Origin: Typhlomys cinereus
Taxonomy: Eukaryota > Chordata > Mammalia > Rodentia > Platacanthomyidae
Length of the DNA stretch: 64,000 nt
NCBI GenBank assembly: GCA_023101885.1
Contig: JALPQD010000635.1
Span: forward strand, 372,001-436,000
Direction of reading: 5' to 3'
The notes under the pieces were generated by a model that was not told the origin of the DNA, did no database searches, and saw only the letters and a program-made list of their open reading frames with translations. The translations under genes and the position numbers were made by a program. Positions 32,621-46,052 of the stretch are shown here, in pieces (positions within the stretch are counted from its first letter, which is position 1; each line of letters starts with the position of its first letter).

Positions 32621-35600
32621 GTGAGTTGCTGGTGCCAGGGTGTATGTGGGGGTACGGGGATGTAGGGGGTGTGTGTGCTCTGTGTAGACTCTGAGTTCCC
32701 CTATCTTTGTGCCCATCTGGTGGGTCCCCATGAGATTGAGCATTCAAGTCCGACGAAACAGAGCCCCTCTGACCCTTGATTTCTTAATTTAAAGACGATC
32801 GTGTGGAGGAGGAGGGAGGCCATCTGGCCAGTGCTGGGCACAAGTGCCCACATGTCATGCCTACACGTCTCACAAGGCAGAGGGAAAAGGACGTGACGAC
32901 CATCCCCACAGACCCCCATGGTCAAATGTCAGGAGAGGGGATAACTGTTTGGTTGCCTCAAAAACAAGACAAAATAGGGGAGTCTAAAGAACTGCTTTGT
33001 GCCTGGGTATTTATTTGAAATAAGATTTCTGGGGTTTTAGGGGTTCCCACCATAGTGATGCTTTCTGACTGGAGGAGCAGTGGATGAGGCATTTTGCAGT
33101 TTCCGGAGGAGGGTCTGGATTACCAACAGAAAGGGACATGCTGCACAGGGCAGTAGGTGGCCCCGGGAAGGGGGGGCACAAGCACCCAGTTTCCTCCTTA
33201 GCCTATGGCCTCTTCATGCCTGAGGACCTCCTATTGGCGCTGGGGATTTTGGGGGGGGGAGAAGGAAGACATTAACGATGACCCTCTGACTTCTGACCTC
33301 TTCTCTTAATTCCTCCCTGTGGTTTCAGGTCATCCCTCACCTGGCTAGGACCAACCTGTTCTCCTCTCTTCACACTCCCTGCCTTCGTGGTGGCCTGCCA
33401 GGCAGCAGGTCACCAGGGAGACAGAGGCACTGCTTTCTTGGAAGTGATCACGAGCTATGGCACAGAGCTCAATCTTCATTCCGATCTTTATTTGTCTTAG
33501 TTGCCCGTGGTTTAAAGCCCGCACTGAATGGAAGAGTGGCCTGCACCCCCATAATGCCAATGAGCCCCTTTCCTGATCAGGGAATAGCAGCCATTCTGTG
33601 GATCTCTGCTCTGCCCCCGTGGATGGGCATCCAAAGTGCTAGGGGCTGGGTGGGGGGTAGAGCCACTGGTCCAAGGGGTAGTAGCAGTAGACAGGGAACC
33701 CCGGAAGCCCCAGATGTGGAGGCATCGATGAGAACTCCTGTTAGGTTGAACAGCTTGCCTGAGTCCTCTCCAGGGGTCATGGGTGGGTGGGGGAGGAGGG
33801 TCAGTCCTACCCCAGCCCCTGCCTGCAGACCAGGACCCCCAAAGAAGGACTCTGAAGAGACTGCTTTAGAACGTCCAGCCAGACAGCGTCTGAGTGGCCA
33901 ACAGCAGCGGTTGCTGGGCTGAGGATGTAAGAGCCGCAGAGCGCTTGGCTACTGAGGGCAGATACTGGTTCAGCACTCCTGAGGGGGATGGGCTCTGTAT
34001 CCAGTACTGATAGCAGAGGTCGGGGAAGAAACGGGGGAGCCTGGGAGGGCACTCGGGGGTCCTTTGTCACTCTGGTTGAGTTTCTCAAGGACAGGAGGGG
34101 AGTTCTGCCTTGGGTCCTCCCCGTTGCTTGTTTACGGCACGGTCCCTCATTTTGCTTTCTCTCTCTCTTCGCCCTCAGAATCTGTCTCATATCTAAGCTC
34201 GTTTCTAGTCCCAATTCCCGATCTCCATCCCGAACGCTGTCCCTTCTCTTTACACCTTATCGCTCCCCCTGGGTGACGCCTTTTCCATCTGATCCCAGAC
34301 GTCCACCCTGGCCCTTTCCCAGCCCATGCATGCACCCCCAGCCCATGCACGCACCCCCAGCCCATGCACGCACCCCCAGCTCATGCACGCACCCCCAGCC
34401 CCTCTCATGAGCCACAGCTTCACTGCCTCCGGAAGAAGACCTCCTCGTAACCAGCTCTGGAGATCTCTCACGATCTGACCCCAAACCCTTTCCCAGCCCT
34501 CCTGCAACTGCACCCTGTCTCTGACCCGGCCAATCTGAACAGGTAGGCTAGCCCTGGGGTTAGGGCAGAAGATGGCACCTGACTGTCTAGGTTGCTAGAG
34601 TCTTGGCCGTGGGAACATTGGCAATGCACATGGAAGTTGGCGGAGTCACAGAATGGGAGAGAGAGAAAGGCGGGGGGGGGGGGGAGATTATGTGTGCTAA
34701 GGAAACACTCTGGGAACATTCCATCCATTCCATCTTTGCTGTTTCATTGATGCCCTGCCCCATATTCTCTAGCTGTGGGGAGGACCCTACAGAGGCTCCC
34801 CCTTCAGGGCTTTACCTGTCCAGTAATGAGGCGAGGTCTGATTCTGTCTGCTTCATCTTTCAATGTGACACGCAGTGCTGTGTATACAGCAAGCATCCAT
34901 TCAGAGCTCACTGCATCACAGATGACTGCATCAGACCTCTCTTTAGAATGGAAATTGTTTCTTGACCAAAAACTTTTTACTTTTCATGTTTTCTAGAGGG
35001 GCGTTTCCAATATTAACTGCATGCAAAGTCTGTCATTTTGGTATTTTGTGCATGTACACACGGCTATTTATGACTAGCTCTCCTTCCTACCCTAGAATCA
35101 GATACAGATTTACTTTCTCCTTTAAATTTGCCTTTTTAAACATCTCATGCACGCTGAATCAGGCAATACGTTGTCTTGTGCATGACTTCTTTCACCTAGC
35201 ATAAGTGAAATTTATTCATGTTGGAACACATATTACTAGATATTTTTCTTTTGAGCTTGATAATCTTCCACTGAATGGATATTCCACATTTAATTTAGTC
35301 TTTCATCAACTATTGGACATTTAGGTTGTTACAAGTTTTTTTTCTACCTTTAATAATTCTGCTATGAATATTCATGAAAAATCTGTATATAGGGCCTTTG
35401 TTCCTTGTGGGCATAAGCTTGTGTCCCAAAGCACTATGACATGTTACATTCCAAGCAGTGTATGAGGTTCTCATGTCTGAACATATTTCCCTACCAACAT
35501 TCGCTGTTATCTATTTCAGACATTAGAACCATCCAGGAGGTCTGAAATGAATATTCTAACAAATACCCTGTGACAGTTTAAAACTTGTGTTTTCCTGATG

Positions 35601-37892
35601 CCGGATGATGCTGTGCTGAACATATTTTTTGTGGGCTTATTGGCCGTTTATACATCTGCATATGAAAATGGTTTTCCTTCTGCCTTCCGTATCTGCTTCT
35701 TGTCGTATTGCTATAACTGCAATCTCCGGCATTTTGTTGGTTAGGAGAGATGAGAGAGGACACCTTTCCGTCACCTGTCACTGAAAGTGGAATCATCTGT
35801 CTCTTATCATCTCAGTATGACCTTAGCTGCCAGTTTCTCATATGTCATGGGGTGAATGAATCCACTGTTTGCAGATTTCAGCAGCGAAGGCAGGTATCCC
35901 TGAGCACCAGTCTTTCTGCACAGAGGCTGATAGCAGTAACTCGGGCACAGTGACCACTTTGCCCCCTGAGCCTAACCAATCCGTTTCCTGTGGTTCTTGA
36001 CAGGGTCAGATAGATTTCCTCTTGCTTTAGCATCCTCTGGGAGATGTTTCTAAGCAACCATGCAGGTGCGTCCACCTGGCACCCCTTGATTGCAGCTCGA
36101 CCCCCAAATCGTAGACGTACACAAGACATTATGAGAGGGTTTTCATTTTTGGGCGGCAGTGTTTTAAAAAGTTGCTTTGCAGGACGCAAGAGTCTTGATT
36201 TGCATGCAGGGTGCTTGGTTCTGGTGTGTGAACTTTGTAGGCGAGAGCATCGCATCACGGAGTCAAAAGGTTGGGCATGCCCGAGAGAGATTCTAGGCCA
36301 ATCTTTGCACTGCTTAGTCTCATGAGATGCAGTTTATATACTGGTAAAATCCAAATAATGAGTCCATTCCTGCCTCCTTGCAGGTTTGCAGGGGACAAAT
36401 CAGTCAGAAGGATTCTGGGGTCCCAGCCCTCTGGTCAGGACTGAGTTCCTGTCATCTGGCGGGTCACCTCCAGTTTAGGACAATGGTGGGGTGTCTTCTT
36501 GGAATACAGAGAGAAGGGGAAAGTTGACTTTGGGGGGATCTGGAGAACCCCATCGGAGGGTAGGGAGGATCTTCCTTATCTCTGCCTCTTTCCCCAGGAC
36601 CCTGTGTGATTTCCTATAAGATAAGCATCCGGTGGTTCTTCCTTATCTCTGCCTCTTTCCCAGGACCCTGTGTGATTTCCCATAAGATAAGCATCCGGTG
36701 GTGCACCCGGTCGCTACAGGAGGCAAAGAAATGCTTGAGTCTAGAGATGAAGATGAGAAGCGTGGCTGGCTACAGTCTCAACTGCATCCAGAAAATCTCC
36801 TCCCATCAGTGCATGCGGGCCATTGTGGTGAGCGACACCCCAAACTAGCTGACACCCCAAACTAGCGCAGGGAAGCAAGAAGAAGGCCTCACAGGCCAGC
36901 CTTGCTCTTGCTTCCTTTGCTCGACCTCCCGAGCAGCTGTGAGTCGGGCGCCGTCCTCTCTCTGGGGACAGGTGTTGACGAACGTTGACAGATCACAATT
37001 GGGGGGGTGAAAAGTCTTGGTCGTGGTGACATATTCCATCAGTGGGGCGGGGCTAGAAAGATATTTGGTCCAAAATGCTTGGCTGGGAAGAGAGAACTGA
37101 GAGGAGAGAGAAAGAGAGAGTGAGAGAGACAGAGAAACAGATTGTAGAGACATGCACAACCATACACGCAGGGAGAGAGAGAAAGAGAGAGAAAGAGAGA
37201 GGCATCACAAGGTACCTGATTTCTTAATTGTGGACATATCGTCTTAAAGCTGAAATTATTTCCACTCATTCACTTAGCAAAAATGCTCTATATGCCAGTC
37301 ACATGTCAGAGAGGCGCATCCTTGCCCCCTTGTGTGTGTGATGTAAAAAGTTCTAACATGATTCCGTAGGATCATTTCATAAGTACGATTACTAGATGCT
37401 TAGAGGAAAGTCATTTGATCAGTGTCTTAAGCTATTATTCAGCACCATCAACTCGTGATCAGACAACACCCCATTTCCACATTTCCTGCTTGTTTAAGAT
37501 GCAGATTTCAGGCCATTCTGGGGCCCAGGCCTAAGATCCTTGCTACTTGGGAAGCTGAGCTAGGAGAAGTTCAAGGTCTGCTGGGCTACAAGAGCGAGTT
37601 TAAGGCCAACCTAGGTTACATAGCAAGATCCTGGTTTGTTTGTTTGTTTGTTTACGGTATCTATGGGGCTGGAGAGATGGCTCAGGGGTTAAGACTCTGT
37701 TTCAAAAGTAGCAGGTCCTGAGTTCGGATCCCAGGTCCCACGTAAAAATGCCAGTCAGAAATGGCAGTGCCTGCTCTTCTGGCCTTGGTGGGTGGAGCCT
37801 GGGAAATCCCAGAGCGAAGCAAGGAGGTAAAAGCAATCCATGATGATTCCTGAAGTCACCCTTGGTCCTCCACAAGAACACAGTGCCCTCTG

Positions 37893-37934
<42 letters not shown>

Positions 37935-40128
37935 AAATAATAAGAAAAGGTATCTATGGAAATAGTTTTATTTTTTTAATAGATATTTTTTAATCATAGT
38001 GCCTGTGTCTGTGGACATCCAAGGGTAGCATAGGAATCATATGGATTGCTGCACCTCCTTGTTGCTTTGCTCTGGGGTTTCCCGCTTTCTAGGGCCACAA
38101 GTACATGTCACCACCATTTCTGCCTGGCGTTTTTACGTGGGACCTGAACTCACATCCTTCTGCTTGCAAGGCAACCCCAGAGCAATCCCCACTCCCAGCC
38201 CCTGGAAATTATTATTTTCACAACTAGAAGTTAGAGATAACTCAAATGCTGAACAGAATTATTTAATAATTTATAGAACACCCTACACTAGTGGAATATC
38301 GCACAGCTCATAAAATGAACAAAAGCTCGGCAGTGAGAGATATGGATAGCGTCCAACGACTAAAACGGTGCATGGAATGTTACCTGCATGCATGACAAAC
38401 TTAAGAAATAAGAAAGTCTGTGGTGGTAGTATGCCACAGAACTTTATCATGGCAATGTTAAGCTGTTTTAATAGCTATATTTTATATTTGTTAAAAATAG
38501 AACTTAAGGGCTGAGAAGATCGCTCAGTCTGCAAAGTGCTTGATGCACAAGCATAGGGACTTGAGTTCTAGCTCCAGCACCCCCGTAAAAACCAGGGGCA
38601 ATGACATTTGCCCATCATCCTAAGAGCTGTGTAGGTACAGCCTAGAGGGTCCTTGAAGCTTGCTGATCAGCCAGTCTAGCCAAATTAGAGAGTTCCAGGT
38701 GTAGTGAGAGACTCTACTCCGAAAAAGGTGGAGAACAATTGAAAGAGACATCCAGTGTTGGCCTGTGAGTGCATTTGCACGCACACACGTGTACATACTG
38801 ACAGGAGCACATGCACTTACACGAAAAACTAATGCAAAATAGACGCTAAGCCAAAATAGAGGAGAAAGCATGTAGAGCAAATCGACTTTATTTTCTTTCA
38901 TGTGTGTGTGTATAGGGTATGTACATGCGTGGGCGTATGTACATGAGTGCCTTTGCGTGTTTGTGCCTATGGAGATACAAGGCTGATATCAGGAATCACT
39001 CTTGATCACACGTCCACATAATTGTTACAAGCCTACGTTTCTAGTTAAACCCAGAGCATGGCATTAGGGCTGGTCTTGCTAGCTAGTTTGTTCCGGGGAT
39101 TCCCAGAAGAACTACAAGTGGACCACCACACCACCTGACTTTTTTTTATGTGGGATCTGTGGATCAAAACTCAGGTCCCTTTGCTTGTGAGGCAAGGGCT
39201 TTGGATCTCTGAGCCTTCTTCCCAGCCCCGGAACAAACAACTTTGAACACAAAATGATTGTGGCAATGTGACCAGAGGTGACATTGGGCAGGCATGAATA
39301 GCAGACACACGCCAACCTCAGGAGTTAAAGTTGTTCTTGGACCCTCACTCCCCTGCAGCTGGTGACCCTTGACTTAGGTCTTTTCTAAGACATGGAGACA
39401 TGAGGACACGAGTGGACCGTCTTGAAGCCCCTTCCCAACCATTGGAGTCTTTCTGAGACTCCGAGATCCTGCTTGCCTAGGAGTGAGTGGCTTTTCTCCT
39501 GAAGCTCGTTGGACCCTTTTCCTTACAGACCAAAGCAGCAGATGCTGTAACTCTTGATAACGCTATGATGGTTGAGGCAGGGCAGCCCCCCTTCAAACTA
39601 CGACCTGTAGCAGCTGAGATCTACGGGACTGAAGCACGTAAGTTCTTCTTGTATGGGGACCTTCCCGTGGGTCTCTGAAGCCTCTGGGGACTGGGACTCA
39701 GAGGGCTGTGGAGTTGGGGATGGATGAGCCGAGGCAGACATGCTTCAGGGAACCAAATCTCTGGGTTCTCTGGACTGGATGAAGAAAGATCCTTCCGCTG
39801 GGTGGATCTCTCGAATTCAAGTAGGAGCGGGGTCGCACTCAGATGGGTGGTTTCTTTTCCTTTCATCCAGGCTGATACCCGCTTCTCTCTCTCCCTACTC
39901 CTTTGTAGCGTCATGGATCCACTATTATGTCGTGGCTGTGGTGAGGAAGGAGAGTGCCTTTACTCTGAACCAATTACAAGGCCGGAAATCCTGCCACACG
40001 GGCATCAATATGACAGCTGGGTGGCAGGTCCCTCTTGGGATGCTTCGTTCATTCCTGAATTGGACAGGATCACTGAGTGACGTTGAGTCAGGTGAGACGT
40101 CTGTGAGAGAGTGGTCCTGAGCACAGGG

Positions 40129-40174
<46 letters not shown>

Positions 40175-42227
40175 TAGTTTCTTTGAGGGACATCTAGGTG
40201 CAGATGAGCCAAGGTGGAGGTGGCAGAAGCCACCAAGTCGGCAGCCTTGGGAGGGGCTGGTAACGATGCTAACCACTAAAGTGTGTGTCTGAGCTCCCGA
40301 GGGCACATGGGGTGGGGGTGTGGGGGGTTGTGCTGTCCTGCAGGGTGGGGGGACACTAATGGGAGCTAGTGCTCCTGTGAGCTGTGCCGGCTGAACTTCA
40401 GGGTATCTCTCTGTCCAACAGTTGTATCCAGGTACTTTAGCAAAAGCTGCATTCCTGGGGCCAAAGGCTCACTCTTTCCCAACTTGTGCGCTCTGTGTGT
40501 GGGGAAAGGAAAAAATCACTGCGCCCTCTCCTCCGAGGAACCGTATTTCGGCGACTCAGGAGCTTTCAAGTGAGTGGCACCGTCTCCTCCCCAGGGGTTC
40601 ATGGACACATGGTCTCAGGCCGGATGGCCTTTCTTCCGCCCCCATTAGGGTTCAGTCTACCGAGGCACCACGGAGGAGCTGTATCTCTTTCCCTGCCACG
40701 CAGATCGAACCTGCGGCTGTTTGCTTGCATGTTGCTGATACATTCATGACCAAAAGGCTTAAGGGGAACAAGAGATTTTATTCTGGTTTGTGACGGTTCA
40801 GTTACAGTTCTTAATCCAGCCTGGTGTGAGAGCACTTACCAACGGCAAGAACCAAGGGAACTGACCACACCATATCTATTGATATCTGAGAGAAGGGCAA
40901 ACCTCACTGGCCAGATGGCATGCCTGTCCAAGATTGCCAAACTCCCTGAATCAGTTCCGTCTTATCTAGAAAAGTCCCACCCACCATGGGCTGGGTCTTT
41001 CCCATCAATAAACAAGGTCCTATGGACTTGGTCAAGACTTAACTATTAATTCTTTACAAATGTGCCCAGAAGTCAAGCCTTCAATTGTCAGGTTGACACT
41101 TGTAGTACTCTAGTCTAAAGAGGGGCCTGACCTTGCTATTGCATGTTTTTCTCCAGCCCCAAGGGCCCCAACAAGGCCCCCAAATTGTATGCCAACTAGG
41201 CGTGCAGTCATCTTGGCTAAGGTTCCTGCTGACTTCTCCCCAGAGCACCCCAAATCTGGCACAGCTTTCCTATTATTTTGGGTCCTCTCACTCACTTCTG
41301 CCCTCTCCCCTAATCACCAAGTATTGAATGGTCTTTTGCAGAGTGGCCTCCCCCGCCTCCCTTCCACCCTGGGCACATTGGCAATGTTCAGTTTGCAAAG
41401 AAAAAGTCTCATCTCATTGTTGGAGACACTAAAGGCTTTCTCCTCGGATCTAGATGCTTCATAATTCTATTTTACACAGAAAGAGAAGTTACATCGTCTT
41501 AGCCCTTTGAGGCCAGGCCATCACTCCTGGCCAGTACCTGAGCCCATCTTTGAAGGGGCCCCAGACCTGTACCCTCCAGGGAATAGATGTCTGCTGGAAC
41601 TCTGTACCTCAGGGAACAATTCATTATTATGCTTTCCTGTTTCACAGGTGTCTCAGAGATGGGGCCGGAGATGTGGCTTTTACCAAGGCGAGAGCAGTGT
41701 TGGGTAAGTGCAGTGCAAAAACCGTGTGTATAGTGACTGTCTTTGTGTCGTATCATCGAGATTCCAGCTGCATCTCATCAGGTTCCAGAGCTTTGGGCAC
41801 AGTGCTGCCAAGGTCCCTCTTAGGGGCACAGTTTCTATTTTATGTGCTTTCAGATGTTAAATGACCAGTGGTCTTGAGATCTTCCATACCTACTTCCATT
41901 CTCTTTCCCCTCATAGTCATTCCTGTTGCAGGTCTTCACTGTGTCCTACAAGATAGAAGCAGCTTTGCAAAAACGGATTGTCCTGGCTGTACCTGAGGGG
42001 CCTAAATTTACATGTTTATCCTTATTACTTTGCTCTGGGTTTTCCCAGGCTCTGCCTTCCAGGACCAGAATTGCAGGCTGCTGCCGTAATATCTGCCCAG
42101 AATTTTTAGGAGGGATCTGAGGATCGAAACTCAAGTCCTTATTGCTTGGGAGGCAAAGGTTTTAACCCCTGAACCATCTTTTCAGCCCTGGTTACAGATT
42201 TTTAAAAATATATATTTTATATTTAAG

Positions 42228-42279
<52 letters not shown>

Positions 42280-42526
42280 GGATAGATAGATAGATAGATG
42301 GATGGATGGATGGATGGCTGTATGTCTTGACACTCAGATGTCAGAGGATAACTTTCAGAAATCAATTCTTTCCTTCCACCACATGGGCTTCCAGGGATTG
42401 AACTCAGGTTGCCAGGTTTATGAGCAGCTACCTTCCCAGCCCCTGCACCTTCCTTTCAAACATGTGCTTCCATTTAAAGACAAAAAGATGGAACCCCGTG
42501 TGTTTTTTAAACTTTATTTATTTATT

Positions 42527-42564
<38 letters not shown>

Positions 42565-43889
42565 GGGGTCACATATGTCCCTATGGAGGACCAAGGGTGA
42601 CTTCAGGAATCATCTTGAATTGCTTCTACCTCCTTCTTGCTTCACTCTGGGATTTTCCAGACTCCACCCACCAGGACTAGAAATGCGAGCTGCTGCTGTT
42701 TCCGCCTGGTGTTTTTAACGTGGGACCTGGGATCTGAACTCAGGACCTTCTGCTTTCAGCCATCTCTCCAGCCCCATGTGTTTTTAATTAGCCCTTTCTA
42801 ATCTCTCCCTTCCCTCCAGAGGCTCTCCCAAAGAAGGATGACCAGGACCAGTATAAACTGCTTTGTCCGGACGACACCTGGAGGCCAGTGGATGAATTTA
42901 AGGAGTGCCACCTGGCTCGAGTCCCGACTCATGCTATCATGGGCCGAAGTCACGATGGGAAAGAGGGTGACATCTGGAAGTTTCTCAGCAAAGTCCAGGT
43001 ACCACCACCCACAGTCCTTCTTTCCTGCTTAGGTTTCGAGGTGAGGAGGAGGAGGCTTCCTTCCAGAACTTCTGCAACCTTTCTGGAGAGAGAGAGACAA
43101 AAAGAGACAGAGACAGAGAGAGAGAGAGACAGAGAGACAGAGAGACAGAGACAGAGAGACAGAGACAGAGAGACAGAGAAGAGAAACTAGCTTAGGGACC
43201 ACTTATCCCGACTCTGCCCTGAACCACAGAAACAACAAAACTTCCTCTAGTGCCAACCCCCCCAAGCCCTCTTACAGGACCTGCTGTGCAGGTCGAGGTG
43301 ATAGTCTCAGGGTCCTAAGGGGCTTTAACCACAGTCACTTCCTGGAGAGTAATTCACGGCTCAACTCATGTCTCTTCATGGGGAGAGTCTCTGTGGGGAG
43401 CGGCATTGCCAGCCCCCGCCCCATATTAGAATTATCGTGGGCTCAGCACCTGTCTTCAACCCTGTTCGACCCTGGTTTTGTTTCCTTCTCACCTACTGCT
43501 GCCATCCTGGCTCTGTTTTTCCTTAAACAGAAGATGTTTGGAAAGAATACAACTTCGGATTTCAAACTCTTCGACTCCATCCCTGGGCACAAGGATCTGC
43601 TGTTCAAAGACTCCACCACCGGCTTTATAAAGATTCCCCCAAGGGTAGATGTTGGGCTCTACATGGGTTTCTACTTCTTCACAGCCCTGCAGAACCTGAA
43701 GCTAAGTAAGTGGGCCCCATGCCGCACCCCGAGGGTGCCCAGGTAGTAAGCTGTGGGTGAGTTCTGCTGTGTAAGCACCATTTCTCTATCTCCTGGCTAC
43801 TGAATGGTAGAGCTTCCAGTGTCTTGTCAATCAAGTCAGGTCATTGGGAGAGGTATCTCCAAGAGATTGGCCTAGGCACTGGATTAATA

Positions 43890-43929
<40 letters not shown>

Positions 43930-45992
43930 CGCACGTGGGGGACTGAGACCACGCTCAAGCGCCCGTCCAAAGACCCGAGGCCCCCCGCCCATCTGCTGTT
44001 GCCCCTCTCCGCAGGGGAGAAGGACGTGGCAGCCAGACGGGTCCAGGTCATGTGGTGTGCGGTGGGCCTCAACGAACGGTTCAAGTGTGACGACTGGAGC
44101 AGGGCCAGTAACCGCATGGTGACCTGCATCAAGTCCCCCACCACGGAGGACTGCATTGGCCGGATCTTGGTAGGGGAGCTGTGTTACCTCGCGCGGGGCG
44201 GGGGTCAATTGGCTCTCCTTAGGGGACACAGATGATGGGCATTCAGGTCTGCTGTGGCACTGCTGGCAGAGGGTCTCCTTGGGACCACACAAGTTGCACT
44301 AAAAGGCTTGAAAGCTCTTTAAGGCGAGCTTTCTTCCATGATTCCGAGAACGGTTTAGGACTAACTTGGTGAATATGGAAAAGTTTGACATTAACACCCT
44401 AGTCTCTCTCACACCAGAGAGAGATACCTACAATAGAAATTTTGATAATTTACCGCCCTGGGTTTCCCTGCACACAGAGCCTGGAGCAATTCTAGATTGG
44501 ATCACTTATATGTAGTTTCATCTTCCCATTGATAGATAAATACAGGACCCAACGATTTAGGGGAACAAGAGGCGCATTCTTGATTTTCAATTCCTGGCAA
44601 CAGTTCTTCAGCATGCCAGGCAAGTTCATACCAATATCGGGAGCCAAAGGAATTAACTGTCACTTCATATCCACAAGAGAAACTAAGAGAAGGGGATACT
44701 TTCTCATTTGGCAGTCTGTCAATTACTGAACCCATTATCTCCATCTTTATTCATCTACCTAGGGAATGGCCCCGCCCACTATGGGCTGGGTCTTTCTGTA
44801 TCTATTAGGCAATCTCCTCCCACAGGCTTGCTTGGAACCTGACTTAATGAAACAATCCTCCGCCAGTGTGCCAAAAGGCTCAGTTTTCAATTATCAAATT
44901 GACACCTGCATCTAATCGGCACACCCCCTTTACATGGAACGGTATTTCATGGGCATTTCCCCACATCGATACTTACTCTTGGAAATGGTTTTAAAATAGT
45001 GATTTCAAAATATCTTTAGATGGATGGGCTTTATTTGGTCATGATCCTTTTATTTTTTTTTCTCTTTACTTCATCCACAGTTCTGGGATGAACATTCTCC
45101 GATAGGAATTGTCAGGGAGTGTCAGAATCTTGACAGAATCACATTTCTGTATTGGAATGTGGCTTGCTTATTCTGCCCATGAGCGCCTCCCATGACCAAC
45201 TTGGAGAAGCACTTTGAGCATAGGATTAATGAATGGAGACTGACAGAGGTCACCTGGTTCCAACCGTGTCCACCCTGAATGAGGCTGGTGGGGCATTCCA
45301 GTTATATTGACGGGCAAAGTCCCATGGGTCTGGTGAATTCAGAGAGCAGGCCAAATTGCCTTCAGGTGTGGAGTACGGAAAACCTTGGTGACCAGGCGCT
45401 GCGGCATATGGCTGCCCCTTAGAGCCTTATGTAAGGACAGGCAGGCTGGGAAAGCGTTGGCTGTGTGTGGTGTGGGTAACCTGCTCTGTCTCTGCAGAAA
45501 GGAGAGGCGGACGCCATGCTTCTGAATGAAAGTTCTATCTACGTGGCGGGCAAGTGTGGTTTGGTGCCTGTCTTGGTGGAGAACAAGAGTAAGTGGACTT
45601 GGTGTTTCCCATCTGGAAGTCAGGGGAAACGCTTCAACCCCCTGAGAAGATGGATGGGAGGATCAGAGGAAAGAATGAGGTTGCAAAAGAAACAGGTTGC
45701 CCCCAGCCCTGAAAAACGGTTGCAAATTGACCAAGCACAGAAAGGTTGCGACTTCTTGATTAAGAATTATTTTAGTAAAAATGACACGGTTGCAATTACC
45801 CTGCTGATATAGCCACAGGACCCAAATAAGTTAAGGGAACGAAGGGCTTATTCTTGCTTATGATTCTCGGTTATAATTCTGCCTCTGGAAGATGGAATCT
45901 GGGAAACTCCATAGCAAGGCAATAAGGAGGTGGGACATTCCAGAATGATTCCCAAAGTCAACTTTGGGCCTCCACAGGCACATACAGTGCTG

Positions 45993-46052
<60 letters not shown>

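Larger units (their letters stand above)
32621..36663 (+). other. LTF intron 1
   Basis: About 4 kb. It contains a 19-bp tandem repeat at 34.3 kb, an old L1 at 35.1-35.7 kb and the extra acceptor copy just before exon 2. The rest is single-copy. In other mammals an intracellular delta-lactoferrin arises from an alternative promoter; I cannot place one here. Confidence 0.7.
36828..39528 (+). other. LTF intron 2
   Basis: Contains GA-rich tracts at 37.1-37.2 kb, one B1 and four B2-type SINEs, and otherwise single-copy sequence. Confidence 0.7.

Noticed and set aside
43378..43746. Longer reading of LTF exon 8 starting at 43378
   Set aside because: The segment before 43531 is intron with a clear pyrimidine-rich CCTTAAACAG acceptor; the transferrin homology begins only at 43531.
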